This document shows positions 1-6,400 of a stretch of 6,783 nucleotides of DNA, in pieces (the stretch's first letter is position 1; the number at the start of each line of letters is the position of its first letter). The stretch is from assembly GCA_018665625.1 (NCBI GenBank), contig JABJCF010000294.1, forward strand, positions 1-6,783, written 5' to 3'. Origin of the DNA: Nitrospina sp. Lineage in GTDB: Bacteria > Nitrospinota > Nitrospinia > Nitrospinales > VA-1. The notes beneath the pieces are model-generated. The model saw nothing but the letters and a program-made list of their open reading frames with translations, was not told the origin of the DNA and searched no databases. Position numbers and translations under genes: made by a program.

Positions 1-759
1 AAAGGGTTAGCTAAAAAATACGACTCCGTTTTAGCAGTGGATGGATTGGATCTTGAAATTCCCGAGGGAGAGTTGTTTGGGTTTTTGGGGCCCAATGGCG
101 CGGGAAAAACCACCACGATAAAAATATTAGTCGGACTTCTAAAACCGACCTCAGGTGCTATTTCTATAGATGGTATTGACCTGTATCAGGAACCCCTCGA
201 AGTAAAAAAAATTATTGGCTACATCCCAGACCGACCCTTCCTATACGACAAGTTGACAGGTTGGGAATATCTGGATTTGGTTGCAGGGCTTTACTCCATG
301 GATATGGATGTAGCTCATGATCGCGCCGAAAAGTTTCTGGCGTTTTTTGATCTGGAAACTTTTGCGGATGAGTTGATCGAGGGTTACTCACATGGAATGA
401 AACAGAAGCTGATAATTTCGGGGGCTTTGATTCATAATCCGAAAGTTTTGATTGTGGATGAACCTTTGGTGGGGTTAGACCCGAAAGGGGCAAGGCAGGT
501 GAAACAATTATTTCAGGATTTATGCGCCGAAGGCATCACCATTTTTATGTCGACGCATTCTTTGGGTGTGGCCGAGGCCATGTGCCATAGAGTGGGCATC
601 ATTCAAAAAGGAAAGATAGTCGCGATGGGCACGGTAGACCAGTTGCGCTCTCAGGCCAAACACGAACATGGGGATTTGGAAGATGTGTTTCTAAAACTCA
701 CTGGCGATTCCGATTTCGCCCCTCTCCTTGACTCGTTGCGGGGCAGTCAAAGGAAATAA
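1..759 (+). CDS. ABC transporter ATP-binding protein, exporter (ABC-2) type, 5' partial
   Basis: Nucleotide-binding subunit that hydrolyses ATP on the cytoplasmic face of a membrane exporter. The reading frame is open from base 1, so the true start lies outside the window. The GTG at 37 is internal, because the residues before it (KGLAKKYDS, then VLAVDGL) are the normal first strand of such ATPases. Over 252 visible residues I see Walker A GPNGAGKT (30-37), signature YSHGM in place of LSGGQ (129-133), Walker B VLIVDEP with catalytic Glu (149-155), D-loop GLD and switch His in STHS (176). The Q-loop position reads GYIPDRP, with Asp where Gln is classical; acidic residues here are common in the EcsA/YtrB-like ATPases this resembles. 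The family core ends near LEDVFLKLTG, and about 17 further residues come from repeat-like DNA. The permease partner is not visible. Substrate is unknown. Family is certain, subfamily likely. Confidence 0.95.
   Translation, partial: KGLAKKYDSVLAVDGLDLEIPEGELFGFLGPNGAGKTTTIKILVGLLKPTSGAISIDGIDLYQEPLEVKKIIGYIPDRPFLYDKLTGWEYLDLVAGLYSMDMDVAHDRAEKFLAFFDLETFADELIEGYSHGMKQKLIISGALIHNPKVLIVDEPLVGLDPKGARQVKQLFQDLCAEGITIFMSTHSLGVAEAMCHRVGIIQKGKIVAMGTVDQLRSQAKHEHGDLEDVFLKLTGDSDFAPLLDSLRGSQRK
726..753 (+). other. Stem-loop at the 3' end of the ABC ATPase gene
   Basis: CCTTGACT (726-733) can pair with AGTCAAAGG (745-753), giving 8 bp with one bulged A around an 11-base loop just before the TAA at 757-759. 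The sequence after it is A-rich (AAATAAAATAT), not a T-run, so it is not a classical intrinsic terminator. It may protect the mRNA 3' end or be a remnant of the repeat sequence that fills the next 80 bases. Confidence 0.35.
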
Positions 760-764
760 AATAT

Positions 765-795
765 CCCTTGAGGGGAGAGGGTTGGGGTGAGGGTG
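765..795. repeat. G-rich palindromic intergenic repeat (REP-like)
   Basis: Directly after the ABC gene lies CCCTTGAGGGGAGAGGG followed by TTGGGGTGAGGGTG. It has a short palindrome (CCC-TTGA-GGG) and strong strand asymmetry. The reverse complement reads like the CCTCACCC/AACCCTCTCCCC dispersed intergenic repeat that I recall from many bacterial genomes. That match is from memory and not tested. Its GGAGAGGG (774-781) is also the inverse of CCCTCTCC at 720-727 in the end of the ABC gene. Its position between two convergent genes is typical for REP-type elements. Confidence 0.5.
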
Positions 796-810
796 TTTCA
801 AAACACCTTC
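789..810. other. Hairpin in the convergent gap, possible bidirectional 3' end structure
   Basis: GAGGGTGTTT (789-798) and AAACACCTTC (801-810) form a 10-bp stem with one G-T wobble around CA. Seven pairs, GGTGTTT/AAACACC, are perfect. Neither strand has a T-run right after the stem, so it is not a standard Rho-independent terminator. It sits between the stop codons of two convergent genes (759 and 845) and may mark or stabilise both transcript ends. Confidence 0.45.
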
Positions 811-816
811 CAAACT

Positions 817-837
817 ATCCGTGTTTATCGGTGGTTA
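817..837. repeat. Degenerate tandem 10-mer next to the chaN-like stop codon
   Basis: TCCGTGTTTA (818-827) and TCGGTGGTTA (828-837) match at 8 of 10 positions. The whole block resembles the ATCCGTGTT-ATCCGTGGTTAA motif that I recall as scattered through intergenic regions of many unrelated bacteria. With the G-rich repeat and hairpin it leaves almost no unique sequence in this gap. Confidence 0.4.
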
Positions 838-844
838 ATAATTC

Positions 845-2062
845 TCAAGAGTTATTTTCTTTAAACACCACTTCAAGATTTAACTCTTTATCACCACGGC
901 GGATGTTGAGGATAGAGCGGTCATCAAAATTTTTGTTTTGTAGTTGTTCCAAAACCTCTTCTACGCGGGAAAGATTTTTCCCATCTATGCGGAGTAATAA
1001 ATCGCCTTTCACTATTCCTGCTCTTTCGGCGTTGGTGTTTTCCATCACTTCCATTATTGCCACGCCTTCTTTTTTCTGAGCCAACCTCACTCCTAAACGT
1101 ACATTTTCGGGGACTTTGTACTCCACCTTCCAAGCGTAGTCGGCGGCGTAAAGTGGAATCGATACTTTCTCCACTTCCATTTCCCGGTCTTTCAACTTTT
1201 CTGGAATATGTGTCACGGTGGGTTGGATGATGGAATAGGCGTGCGGCACTCTACGGTAGGCGCGTTTTGGGATGCCGAATCCATATTGGACATGGAACCC
1301 ACCGGCTAGAACCACAAGTTTAGAATCTTTATATTTTGGGTTCATTAAAAAATGAGAAACCGTTTGGGCCATGGTTTCTTCCCAGAGAAGCAACATGCGG
1401 TAAGGTTTTTCCAAAGCTTTTTCTGTTCCGCGGTGACCTCCGAATGCGGCCATGGAAAAAGCTCGGTGGTATGGGTCCTGATCATCCAGTTCTGGATAAA
1501 AGGTTTCTTTGGGAGCAGGATCGCCAGACCGGAAACTATTTTCAACATTGCGTGATGATTTTAATCCGATCAAAGGCAGTTTATTCGTGTGGGCGAAATC
1601 AAAAATAGGTTGATACAGTTTGAATCCCGTTCCCCAATTTGTGTGAAACAGGTTTTTAAATTTTTTTAGCGAAAGCGCACCTGCATTCCACTGATCCAGT
1701 TTTTCCTGAGCGGAGCGGCGAAACATTTCTAATCCGATCGCCACTGGAAATTTCTCAGACAGCTTTTTTATAATTTGCAGTTGCACTTTATGGGCCTCGA
1801 TATTGTCGTGGGTTTCACCGATATAAATCACCCTTGAGGCGGATATGGAATTCATCATTTGTTCGAAGTTGACGGTCAAACCGGTTGGCAGATGCAAAAT
1901 TTGCCCGGTTTCCATTGCACCTAAATTACGGTAGGGAGAACCGGAGTTTGGGACTGCGAATTCTTCCGTTTCGCCTTCCCGGGCAAAAATCAGTAACGAG
2001 AATAAAAACAGTGTTATAAGGACTATTCGCAGGGTTTGGGTGATAGAGTTTTGGGTCATCAT
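845..2062 (-). CDS. Secreted ChaN/DUF399-type protein with C-terminal PDZ domain
   Basis: Probable periplasmic or envelope protein of the ChaN group (Tiki/EreA-like fold; E. coli and Campylobacter ChaN are described as haem-binding lipoproteins). Residues 1-28 look like a signal peptide: hydrophobic core 11-26, likely cleavage after LLIFA. There is no lipobox, and no cysteine anywhere in the 405 residues, so unlike classical ChaN it cannot be a lipoprotein. The family hallmarks are IGETHDN (81-87, Glu83 and His85), GLEMF (110-114) and AGGFHVQYGFGIP (253-265, His257). Residues about 322-398 form a PDZ domain, with a RLGVRLA binding-loop-like strand and AGIVKGDLLLRIDGK (348-362). The start is one of two adjacent ATGs (2062 or 2059). 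No Shine-Dalgarno sequence precedes either. It is transcribed alone, divergent from rpsU and convergent with the ABC gene. Haem binding versus a protease-like role is undecided. Confidence 0.9.
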   Translation of the reverse strand: MMTQNSITQTLRIVLITLFLFSLLIFAREGETEEFAVPNSGSPYRNLGAMETGQILHLPTGLTVNFEQMMNSISASRVIYIGETHDNIEAHKVQLQIIKKLSEKFPVAIGLEMFRRSAQEKLDQWNAGALSLKKFKNLFHTNWGTGFKLYQPIFDFAHTNKLPLIGLKSSRNVENSFRSGDPAPKETFYPELDDQDPYHRAFSMAAFGGHRGTEKALEKPYRMLLLWEETMAQTVSHFLMNPKYKDSKLVVLAGGFHVQYGFGIPKRAYRRVPHAYSIIQPTVTHIPEKLKDREMEVEKVSIPLYAADYAWKVEYKVPENVRLGVRLAQKKEGVAIMEVMENTNAERAGIVKGDLLLRIDGKNLSRVEEVLEQLQNKNFDDRSILNIRRGDKELNLEVVFKENNS

Positions 2063-2071
2063 TTTCAGCTA

Positions 2072-2100
2072 TTGACTTTATGGGTATTTTTGTTGATAAT
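2072..2100 (+). promoter_or_regulatory. Sigma-70-type promoter for rpsU
   Basis: TTGACT (2072-2077) and GATAAT (2095-2100) are separated by exactly 17 bases; each hexamer matches 5 of 6 consensus bases. Transcription would start near 2106-2108 and give a leader of about 117 nt. The -35 box begins only 10 bases from the start codon of the divergent chaN-like gene, so that gene's own promoter must lie across or within the rpsU promoter and leader. I found no convincing promoter for it. Confidence 0.75.
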
Positions 2101-2126
2101 TCCTAGCTTCATGCCAAGACGGGATG

Positions 2127-2146
2127 CAGACAGATGTCTGTTTTTT
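2127..2146 (+). terminator. Small terminator-like hairpin in the rpsU leader (possible attenuator)
   Basis: CAGAC (2127-2131) pairs with GTCTG (2136-2140) around AGAT, followed at once by six T (2141-2146). The stem is short (5 bp, or 6 with a 2-base loop), so it would pause or attenuate rather than stop all transcription. It lies about 20 nt after the predicted transcription start and 77 nt before the rpsU start. The reverse strand has no T-run after the stem, so it can only work in the rpsU direction. Confidence 0.4.
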
Positions 2147-2208
2147 GTGGGGAAGCGTTAGTTGTTCAAAATTTCCCTCATAACGGAATTTGCTCCATTC
2201 CTTTAACT

Positions 2209-2215
2209 AGGAGGT
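2209..2215 (+). promoter_or_regulatory. Perfect Shine-Dalgarno sequence deciding the TTG start of rpsU
   Basis: AGGAGGT is fully complementary to the 16S anti-Shine-Dalgarno core. AGGAGG ends 9 bases before the TTG at 2224, which fixes this non-ATG start; there is no ATG or GTG nearby in frame. Upstream TCCT (2199-2202) can pair with AGGA (2209-2212) around a 6-base loop and hide the site. GGAAT (2185-2189) with ATTCC (2197-2201) would compete with that and free it. Confidence 0.85.
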
Positions 2216-2223
2216 AAAAGTTT

Positions 2224-2427
2224 TTGGAAGTAACAGTTTACCAAAATCAGGTTGAAAAAGCGTTAAAAGTCCTTAAGAGACAAATGACCAAAGAAGGGTT
2301 GCTAAAAGAGTTGAAACGCCGTCGTTTTTACGAAAAGCCCTCCGTTAAGAAGAAGCGCAAGCAGAAGGAAGCTAAGAAGAAAAGAAAAGCCGCTATGCGT
2401 CGAATGCGATCCTATAATCGAATCTAA
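2224..2427 (+). CDS. rpsU: 30S ribosomal protein S21 (bS21)
   Basis: Small basic protein of the 30S subunit that sits near the 3' end of 16S rRNA, next to the anti-Shine-Dalgarno sequence, and helps initiation. The 67 residues begin MEVTVYQNQ and continue with VEKALKVLKRQMTKEG and LLKELKRRRFYEKPS, the standard bS21 pattern. A lysine/arginine-rich tail (KKKRKQKEAKKKRKAAMRRMR) completes it; the length is normal for the family. The start codon is TTG, supported by a perfect Shine-Dalgarno sequence and by the family N-terminus. It is a single-gene unit with its own strong promoter, not joined to dnaG and rpoD as in enterobacteria. A TTG start combined with a structured leader suggests control of translation. 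Confidence 0.96.
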   Translation: MEVTVYQNQVEKALKVLKRQMTKEGLLKELKRRRFYEKPSVKKKRKQKEAKKKRKAAMRRMRSYNRI

Positions 2428-2436
2428 GGATTCGAT
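2417..2436 (+). other. Perfect hairpin enclosing the rpsU stop codon
   Basis: ATCGAATC (2417-2424) and GATTCGAT (2429-2436) are exact inverse complements around TAAG. The rpsU stop codon TAA (2425-2427) is therefore in the loop. No T-run follows on either strand, so it is not a standard terminator. It may define the mRNA 3' end between the convergent rpsU and rlmB genes, only 37 bases apart, or protect it from exonucleases. Confidence 0.5.
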
Positions 2437-2464
2437 AGTTCCCAATTAGGATCCAAGGCGCGCT

Positions 2465-3220
2465 CTAATCTTTTGAATTTTTTTGTCGCAATGTCTCGTA
2501 AAACAGCACTGCGGCTGCCGCTGATGCATTGAGAGAACCCAGAGCACCTTCCATGGGTATTTTCAGGGTAACGTCGCAGGACTTTTTCAATAAGGGCCGA
2601 ATGCCTTTTTCTTCTCCTCCTATTACCAAAACCATTGGTGTATCAAATTTGAATTGATGGCATTGAGTATCGCCATCTGGAAGCACTCCGGCAATCCAAA
2701 ACCCGGCTTCTTTGAGTTCCTCTATCCCGCGAGTCAAGTTTGTGACCCAGGAAATTGGAAGATGTTCGATCGCACCCGAAGAACATTTTGCTACCGTTTC
2801 GTTCAGAGGCGAACTACGATTTTTAGGAAGGACCATTCCTTGAATCCCCAATGTTTCTGCTGAGCGAATAATGGCTCCCAGGTTTTGCGGATCTTGAACA
2901 CTGTCTAGCGCCACCAGAATTGGCAAACGAGTTTTTTGGAAAGCTTGTTCGATTAATTCTTTAAGCTCAAGAGTTGGGATGACTGCAAAAACCCCTACCA
3001 CTCCCTGATGATTGTGGGCGCGGTATTTTTTTTGAAAAGCAGTTTTATGAATTGTTTCAATAGGCACTTTGCTTTCACGAGCCAATTCAATCAAAAGGTT
3101 CAGTCGCGGTTGGGATTTCCCCTGTTCAATAATGAGCTTATAGCAACGACGCTTTCGAGCTTTAAGAGCTTCGAAAACAGGGTTGAGTCCAAAAATGGTA
3201 GAGCTGTCGAAAGAATTCAT
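2465..3220 (-). CDS. rlmB: 23S rRNA (guanosine-2'-O)-methyltransferase RlmB, TrmH/SpoU family
   Basis: Cytoplasmic enzyme that uses S-adenosylmethionine to methylate the 2'-OH of a guanosine in 23S rRNA (G2251 in E. coli). The 251 residues are full family length. Residues 11-78 (GLNPVFEALKAR to HQGVVGVFA) match the N-terminal L30e-like substrate domain seen in RlmB. The SPOUT knot domain shows motif 1 ALDSVQDPQNLGAIIRSAE (104-122, with Asn113 and Arg119), motif 2 VLVIGGEEKGIRP (197-209) and motif 3 IPMEGALGSLNASAA (221-235, with Ser229 and Asn231). The ATG at 3220 is the first possible start after an in-frame stop at 3257-3259. It has no clear Shine-Dalgarno sequence. Convergent with rpsU and divergent from the AsmA-like gene, so probably a single-gene unit. 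A paralogue such as TrmH is less likely because of the N-terminal domain. Confidence 0.93.
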   Translation of the reverse strand: MNSFDSSTIFGLNPVFEALKARKRRCYKLIIEQGKSQPRLNLLIELARESKVPIETIHKTAFQKKYRAHNHQGVVGVFAVIPTLELKELIEQAFQKTRLPILVALDSVQDPQNLGAIIRSAETLGIQGMVLPKNRSSPLNETVAKCSSGAIEHLPISWVTNLTRGIEELKEAGFWIAGVLPDGDTQCHQFKFDTPMVLVIGGEEKGIRPLLKKSCDVTLKIPMEGALGSLNASAAAAVLFYETLRQKNSKD

Positions 3221-3275
3221 ATGCGTGTGAAATGTATCGCCTATTTTAGAAGATCGTTAGAGAGTTGGAATTTTC

Positions 3276-3304
3276 TGGACGCAGGACTCTAAATGATCTA
3301 TAAC
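3276..3304 (+). promoter_or_regulatory. Possible promoter for the AsmA-like gene leader
   Basis: TGGACG (3276-3281, 4 of 6 consensus bases) and TATAAC (3299-3304, 5 of 6) are 17 bases apart. Transcription would begin near 3311, directly before the first of three stem-loops, and give a leader of about 120 nt. It is a weak match in an AT-rich gap, so it may be a chance hit. Confidence 0.35.
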
Positions 3305-3313
3305 TTTATGAAA

Positions 3314-3363
3314 ACAATGGGTTTATGTGGCCAAAACAAGGCGACGACCCCATTGTGATTTTT
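3314..3363 (+). terminator. Long stem-loop with T-run (terminator or attenuator candidate)
   Basis: ACAATGGG (3314-3321) pairs perfectly with CCCATTGT (3349-3356). Inside the 27-base loop, GCC and GGC can add a short inner stem. After GA comes TTTTT (3359-3363). No + strand gene ends here: upstream is the 5' end of the minus-strand rlmB. It could therefore only end a short leader or small RNA started near 3311. Confidence 0.45.
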
Positions 3364-3369
3364 AACTTT

Positions 3370-3401
3370 TGACCTTGTTCCTCCTCTACAGAACAAAGTC
3401 A
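3370..3401 (+). other. Second leader stem-loop with CCTCC in the loop
   Basis: TGAC-C-TTGTTC (3370-3380) pairs with GAACAA-A-GTCA (3391-3401): 10 pairs with one C-A mismatch. The 10-base loop CTCCTCTACA, together with the preceding C, shows CCTCC, which looks like the 16S anti-Shine-Dalgarno core. It follows the T-run of the first stem-loop by 6 bases, and its last base overlaps the third, so the two may compete. Confidence 0.4.
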
Positions 3402-3419
3402 GGTTATTGTAACCTTTTT
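3401..3419 (+). terminator. Compact terminator-like hairpin just before the AsmA-like gene
   Basis: AGGTTA (3401-3406) pairs exactly with TAACCT (3410-3415) around TTG and runs into five T (3415-3419). It ends 14 bases before the ATG at 3434. As an intrinsic terminator it would shut off the gene; as an RNA fold it sits at the edge of the ribosome footprint. Either way it is a plausible control point. Confidence 0.45.
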
Positions 3420-3433
3420 CATCCATCCTCTAT

Positions 3434-6400
3434 ATGCCGATTTCAAAAAAAAGGGTAATTTTTTATTCCTTCTTTGTTTTGTTCATCGGTGTTTTTTCCA
3501 TTTTTTCCCTGGCTTATTATCAGCTTCGAAATCTGGGCGAAGTCAAAAACCTTGCAATAGAAAAAATGCAGGAATTGACAGGTCGCGAAGTTTCCATTGG
3601 CAATGCTGAGATGGATATTGTTCGCGGTCTGAGCATTCTCCTGAAAGACGTTTCTGTCAAATCACGTTGGGATTCAGAACCGGAACTAACAGCGCGTAGT
3701 GTATGGGTCGTTGTAAAACTTCTTCCGCTCTTAGAGAAAAGGGTTGAAGTTAAACAAATCATAGTTCAGGGATCATCACTCAGGGTTGTTCGAAATGCTT
3801 CGGGGCAATTTAGTTTAGGCGATATCCAAAAATGGATATCAAAGCCCGCAGACAGTCAATTATTTAAAGTTCTCAAGGTGAGCTTGATGAATCAGGTAAT
3901 GGTGGAAGATGGTTCCATACATTTTCTTGATTATCTAGATCAACCCAAGGGCAAGCCCCTTCCTTTGGAGATGGATCATATCCATTTTTCCATCAGAAAA
4001 AGCCTTTTAAAATCCCCCTTCCAGTTTGCCTTAAAAGGTGAAATACCCAACTCGGGATCGTCGACTTCGTTCCAGGTGTCCGGTGCTTTTGATAATTTCT
4101 CTGAAGATAAAGGGTTCACAGGAATTTCAATCGATGGCGATATTCATTTAAACCCATTGAATGTTTCAAAGTTTCAGCCCTATTTAAAAAAGGTTTTAGC
4201 TAAAACTCCCAGCGATAGTTGGTTGTCCATTGATTCAAGTTTTTCTGGGAATTTAGGAGGTGCTCTTAAAACTGAAGGGGTTTTGAAATATTCCTCGGAT
4301 GCCAGGCAGGAGAGGGCGGTGCTAAGGGATGCGAGCGTTCCGCACCGGGGAGGACTTCAATATAAAATTTCAATGGATAAAGATTCAATAAACATTGAAG
4401 AACTAAAGACAGAATCCGGGCCTTTTAAATTTAACGCAAGTGGTTCTTTAAAGGAGATATTTTCAAAGGACCCTGTGGTTCAAATAGATATGAAAACGGA
4501 TGCTTTCCAGATTAACAAAAGCATTGATTACCTTCCTCTGAATATTTTTCCTGAGGATTACCACGCGGTAATTCAGAAAACCTTTAAGAATGGATCAGTA
4601 AAATTAAATTCGTTTAAATTTAATGGAACAGTCAAACAACTGCGGGAAATATCTAAACCCGAAAACCGGGCAAAGATTACCGGTGAAGTTGAGATGAGAA
4701 AAGTAGACTGGCAAAGTCCACTTCCTCCGCTTCAAAAAGTAACAGGAACCTTTAAGGTCGATAAAGGTAACAGCAGCTTTCATATCCAAAAGGCTCGCTA
4801 CGAAAAACAGCCATTAACTAACTTGCAGGGCTCTATAGAAAATTTTATGACCCGACCTGTTGCAGACCTGTCCCTGGAAAATACAGTAGAAATAGCACAG
4901 TTCCACCGCACCCTTAAATCGGCATTTAAAGGACACCCTATTCATGATGCTTTATCTGTTTACTCCGACTTTAAAGGCTCGGCAAATGTCAGACTGAATG
5001 TGAAAGGGCCACTCGAAGATTTTGACAAGCTGGCGATAGCAGGGGAAATCGATTTTCAGTCTGTATCGTTGGATGAAAAAGATTTTGAGCCTAGAATTGA
5101 AAACCTGAATGGGAAAATAATTTATACCCACACCCCAGAGGTGGCTCAAAGAAAGAGTGAGCCGTGGATAAGAATTCTGCAATATAAAAATCTTTCAGGA
5201 AACTTTTCAAACAGTAAGTTTACCGACTTGAACGGGGAATTGGGTTTGAGCAATGGGGAACCAATGGAAAGGGCAACAGCCCTATATCATTTGGATGCCA
5301 GCGATTTGCATTGGATGATAGAAGAAGATTCCAAAGATGCGCTATTGGTATTGCAGGAGGGGCTCGACTTTACCTCTGGAAGCGTGCTTATTAACTATCG
5401 TTTTGAGGAAAACCCCGAAAAACCAGAGACGGAAAAAGAGTGGGGAAAAATTGAGTTAAAAAATCTTGCGATGAAGTACCACGATAGATTGCAGGCCATG
5501 ACCAGGTTGAATGGAAATATTTCTTATGATGATGAAAAAATTCGGCTGGAAAATGTTATGGGTCGTTACGGCGACTCCTCTTTACATCTGGAGGGCGAAA
5601 TTGATCGCAGAGATGTTTCCAATCCTGATTTTTCTTTGCGTTTGAATCTTCCTGAATTTCTGAATGAAGACATGAAAGATATTCCAGTTTTCAGTGATTT
5701 TAAATTTTCTGGTCCGGCACATATTTCCATGAGCATAAATGGCACTCCTGAAAATTTCAAATTTGAGCAGCAGGCAGATTTGACAAGAGCCGGATACAAA
5801 ATTTCTGGCTTGGTCGAGAAAAAAGAAAACGCTCTAAACCGATTTAAAGCGGAAGGCTCGCTCACTGAAAAAGAGGGGCTGAATATAAAAAACTGGGTCT
5901 ATGAATTAGGAGGGAATAAAGTTTCAGGATCAATGCTTATTCCAGATTTAGATAACCCGAACTATTCAGTCCAGTTGGTGTCGGAAGAATTTAAAGCTTA
6001 TTCCTCACAAAATTTTTCTGAATCATGGACTGCTGAAGGATCGTTGAATTTTAATATTGCTGGAAATGGAAATCTGAACCAAATAGAAGATTCCCGTTTT
6101 GAAGGTAAAATGGATTTAATAAATATGAGAATCAGGCCTGAAAAATTATCATCAGACCTGCTTCTCAATGCCAAGCTGGGATTCAAAAATAACAGGTTTG
6201 ATATTCGTTCTGCCAGTGTTGCTTCCGAACACAGCAAGGTGGATTTCAATGGAGTATATCAGCGAGGGGATGCTCCAAATCTTGAGTTGATGATTTCGGG
6301 TGAAAAAATCGACATCAATGAATTATTGTCGAACTCTCAGGATAAAGACACCAAGATGGTAGATTTGATTACCCAAGCAGACTTTTTTAAGAATGGCAAA

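Noticed and set aside
768..1079. Open frame of 103 codons on the + strand between the ABC and ChaN-like genes
   Set aside because: It lies almost wholly antisense to the ChaN-PDZ gene, starts inside the G-rich repeat and shows no recognisable domain.
2063..2223. Minus-strand promoter for the ChaN-like gene, with TTGGCA (complement of 2112-2117) as a -35 box
   Set aside because: No acceptable -10 box occurs at 16-18 bases; the best candidate, TATCAA, is only about 14 bases away.
3221..3257. Minus-strand promoter for rlmB, with TAAAAT (complement of 3243-3248) as a -10 box
   Set aside because: The -35 position (ATTCCA) matches only 3 of 6 consensus bases, so it cannot be separated from AT-rich background.
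2654..3292. Plus-strand open frames (2654-2863 and 3008-3292) opposite rlmB
   Set aside because: They are shadows of rlmB, which has all three SPOUT motifs in the opposite frame.
3306..3353. Minus-strand 15-codon mini-ORF (MGSSPCFGHINPLFS) upstream of rlmB, with GGAGG further upstream
   Set aside because: The purine-rich site is more than 20 bases from the ATG, too far to serve it, and the sequence is better explained by the + strand stem-loops.
3520..3762. Minus-strand open frame of 80 codons, and others at 4604-4789, 4952-5182, 5566-5865, 5998-6249 and 6409-6732
   Set aside because: All are antisense to the continuous AsmA-like frame, which has clear family motifs at both ends; their translations look random and serine/phenylalanine-rich.
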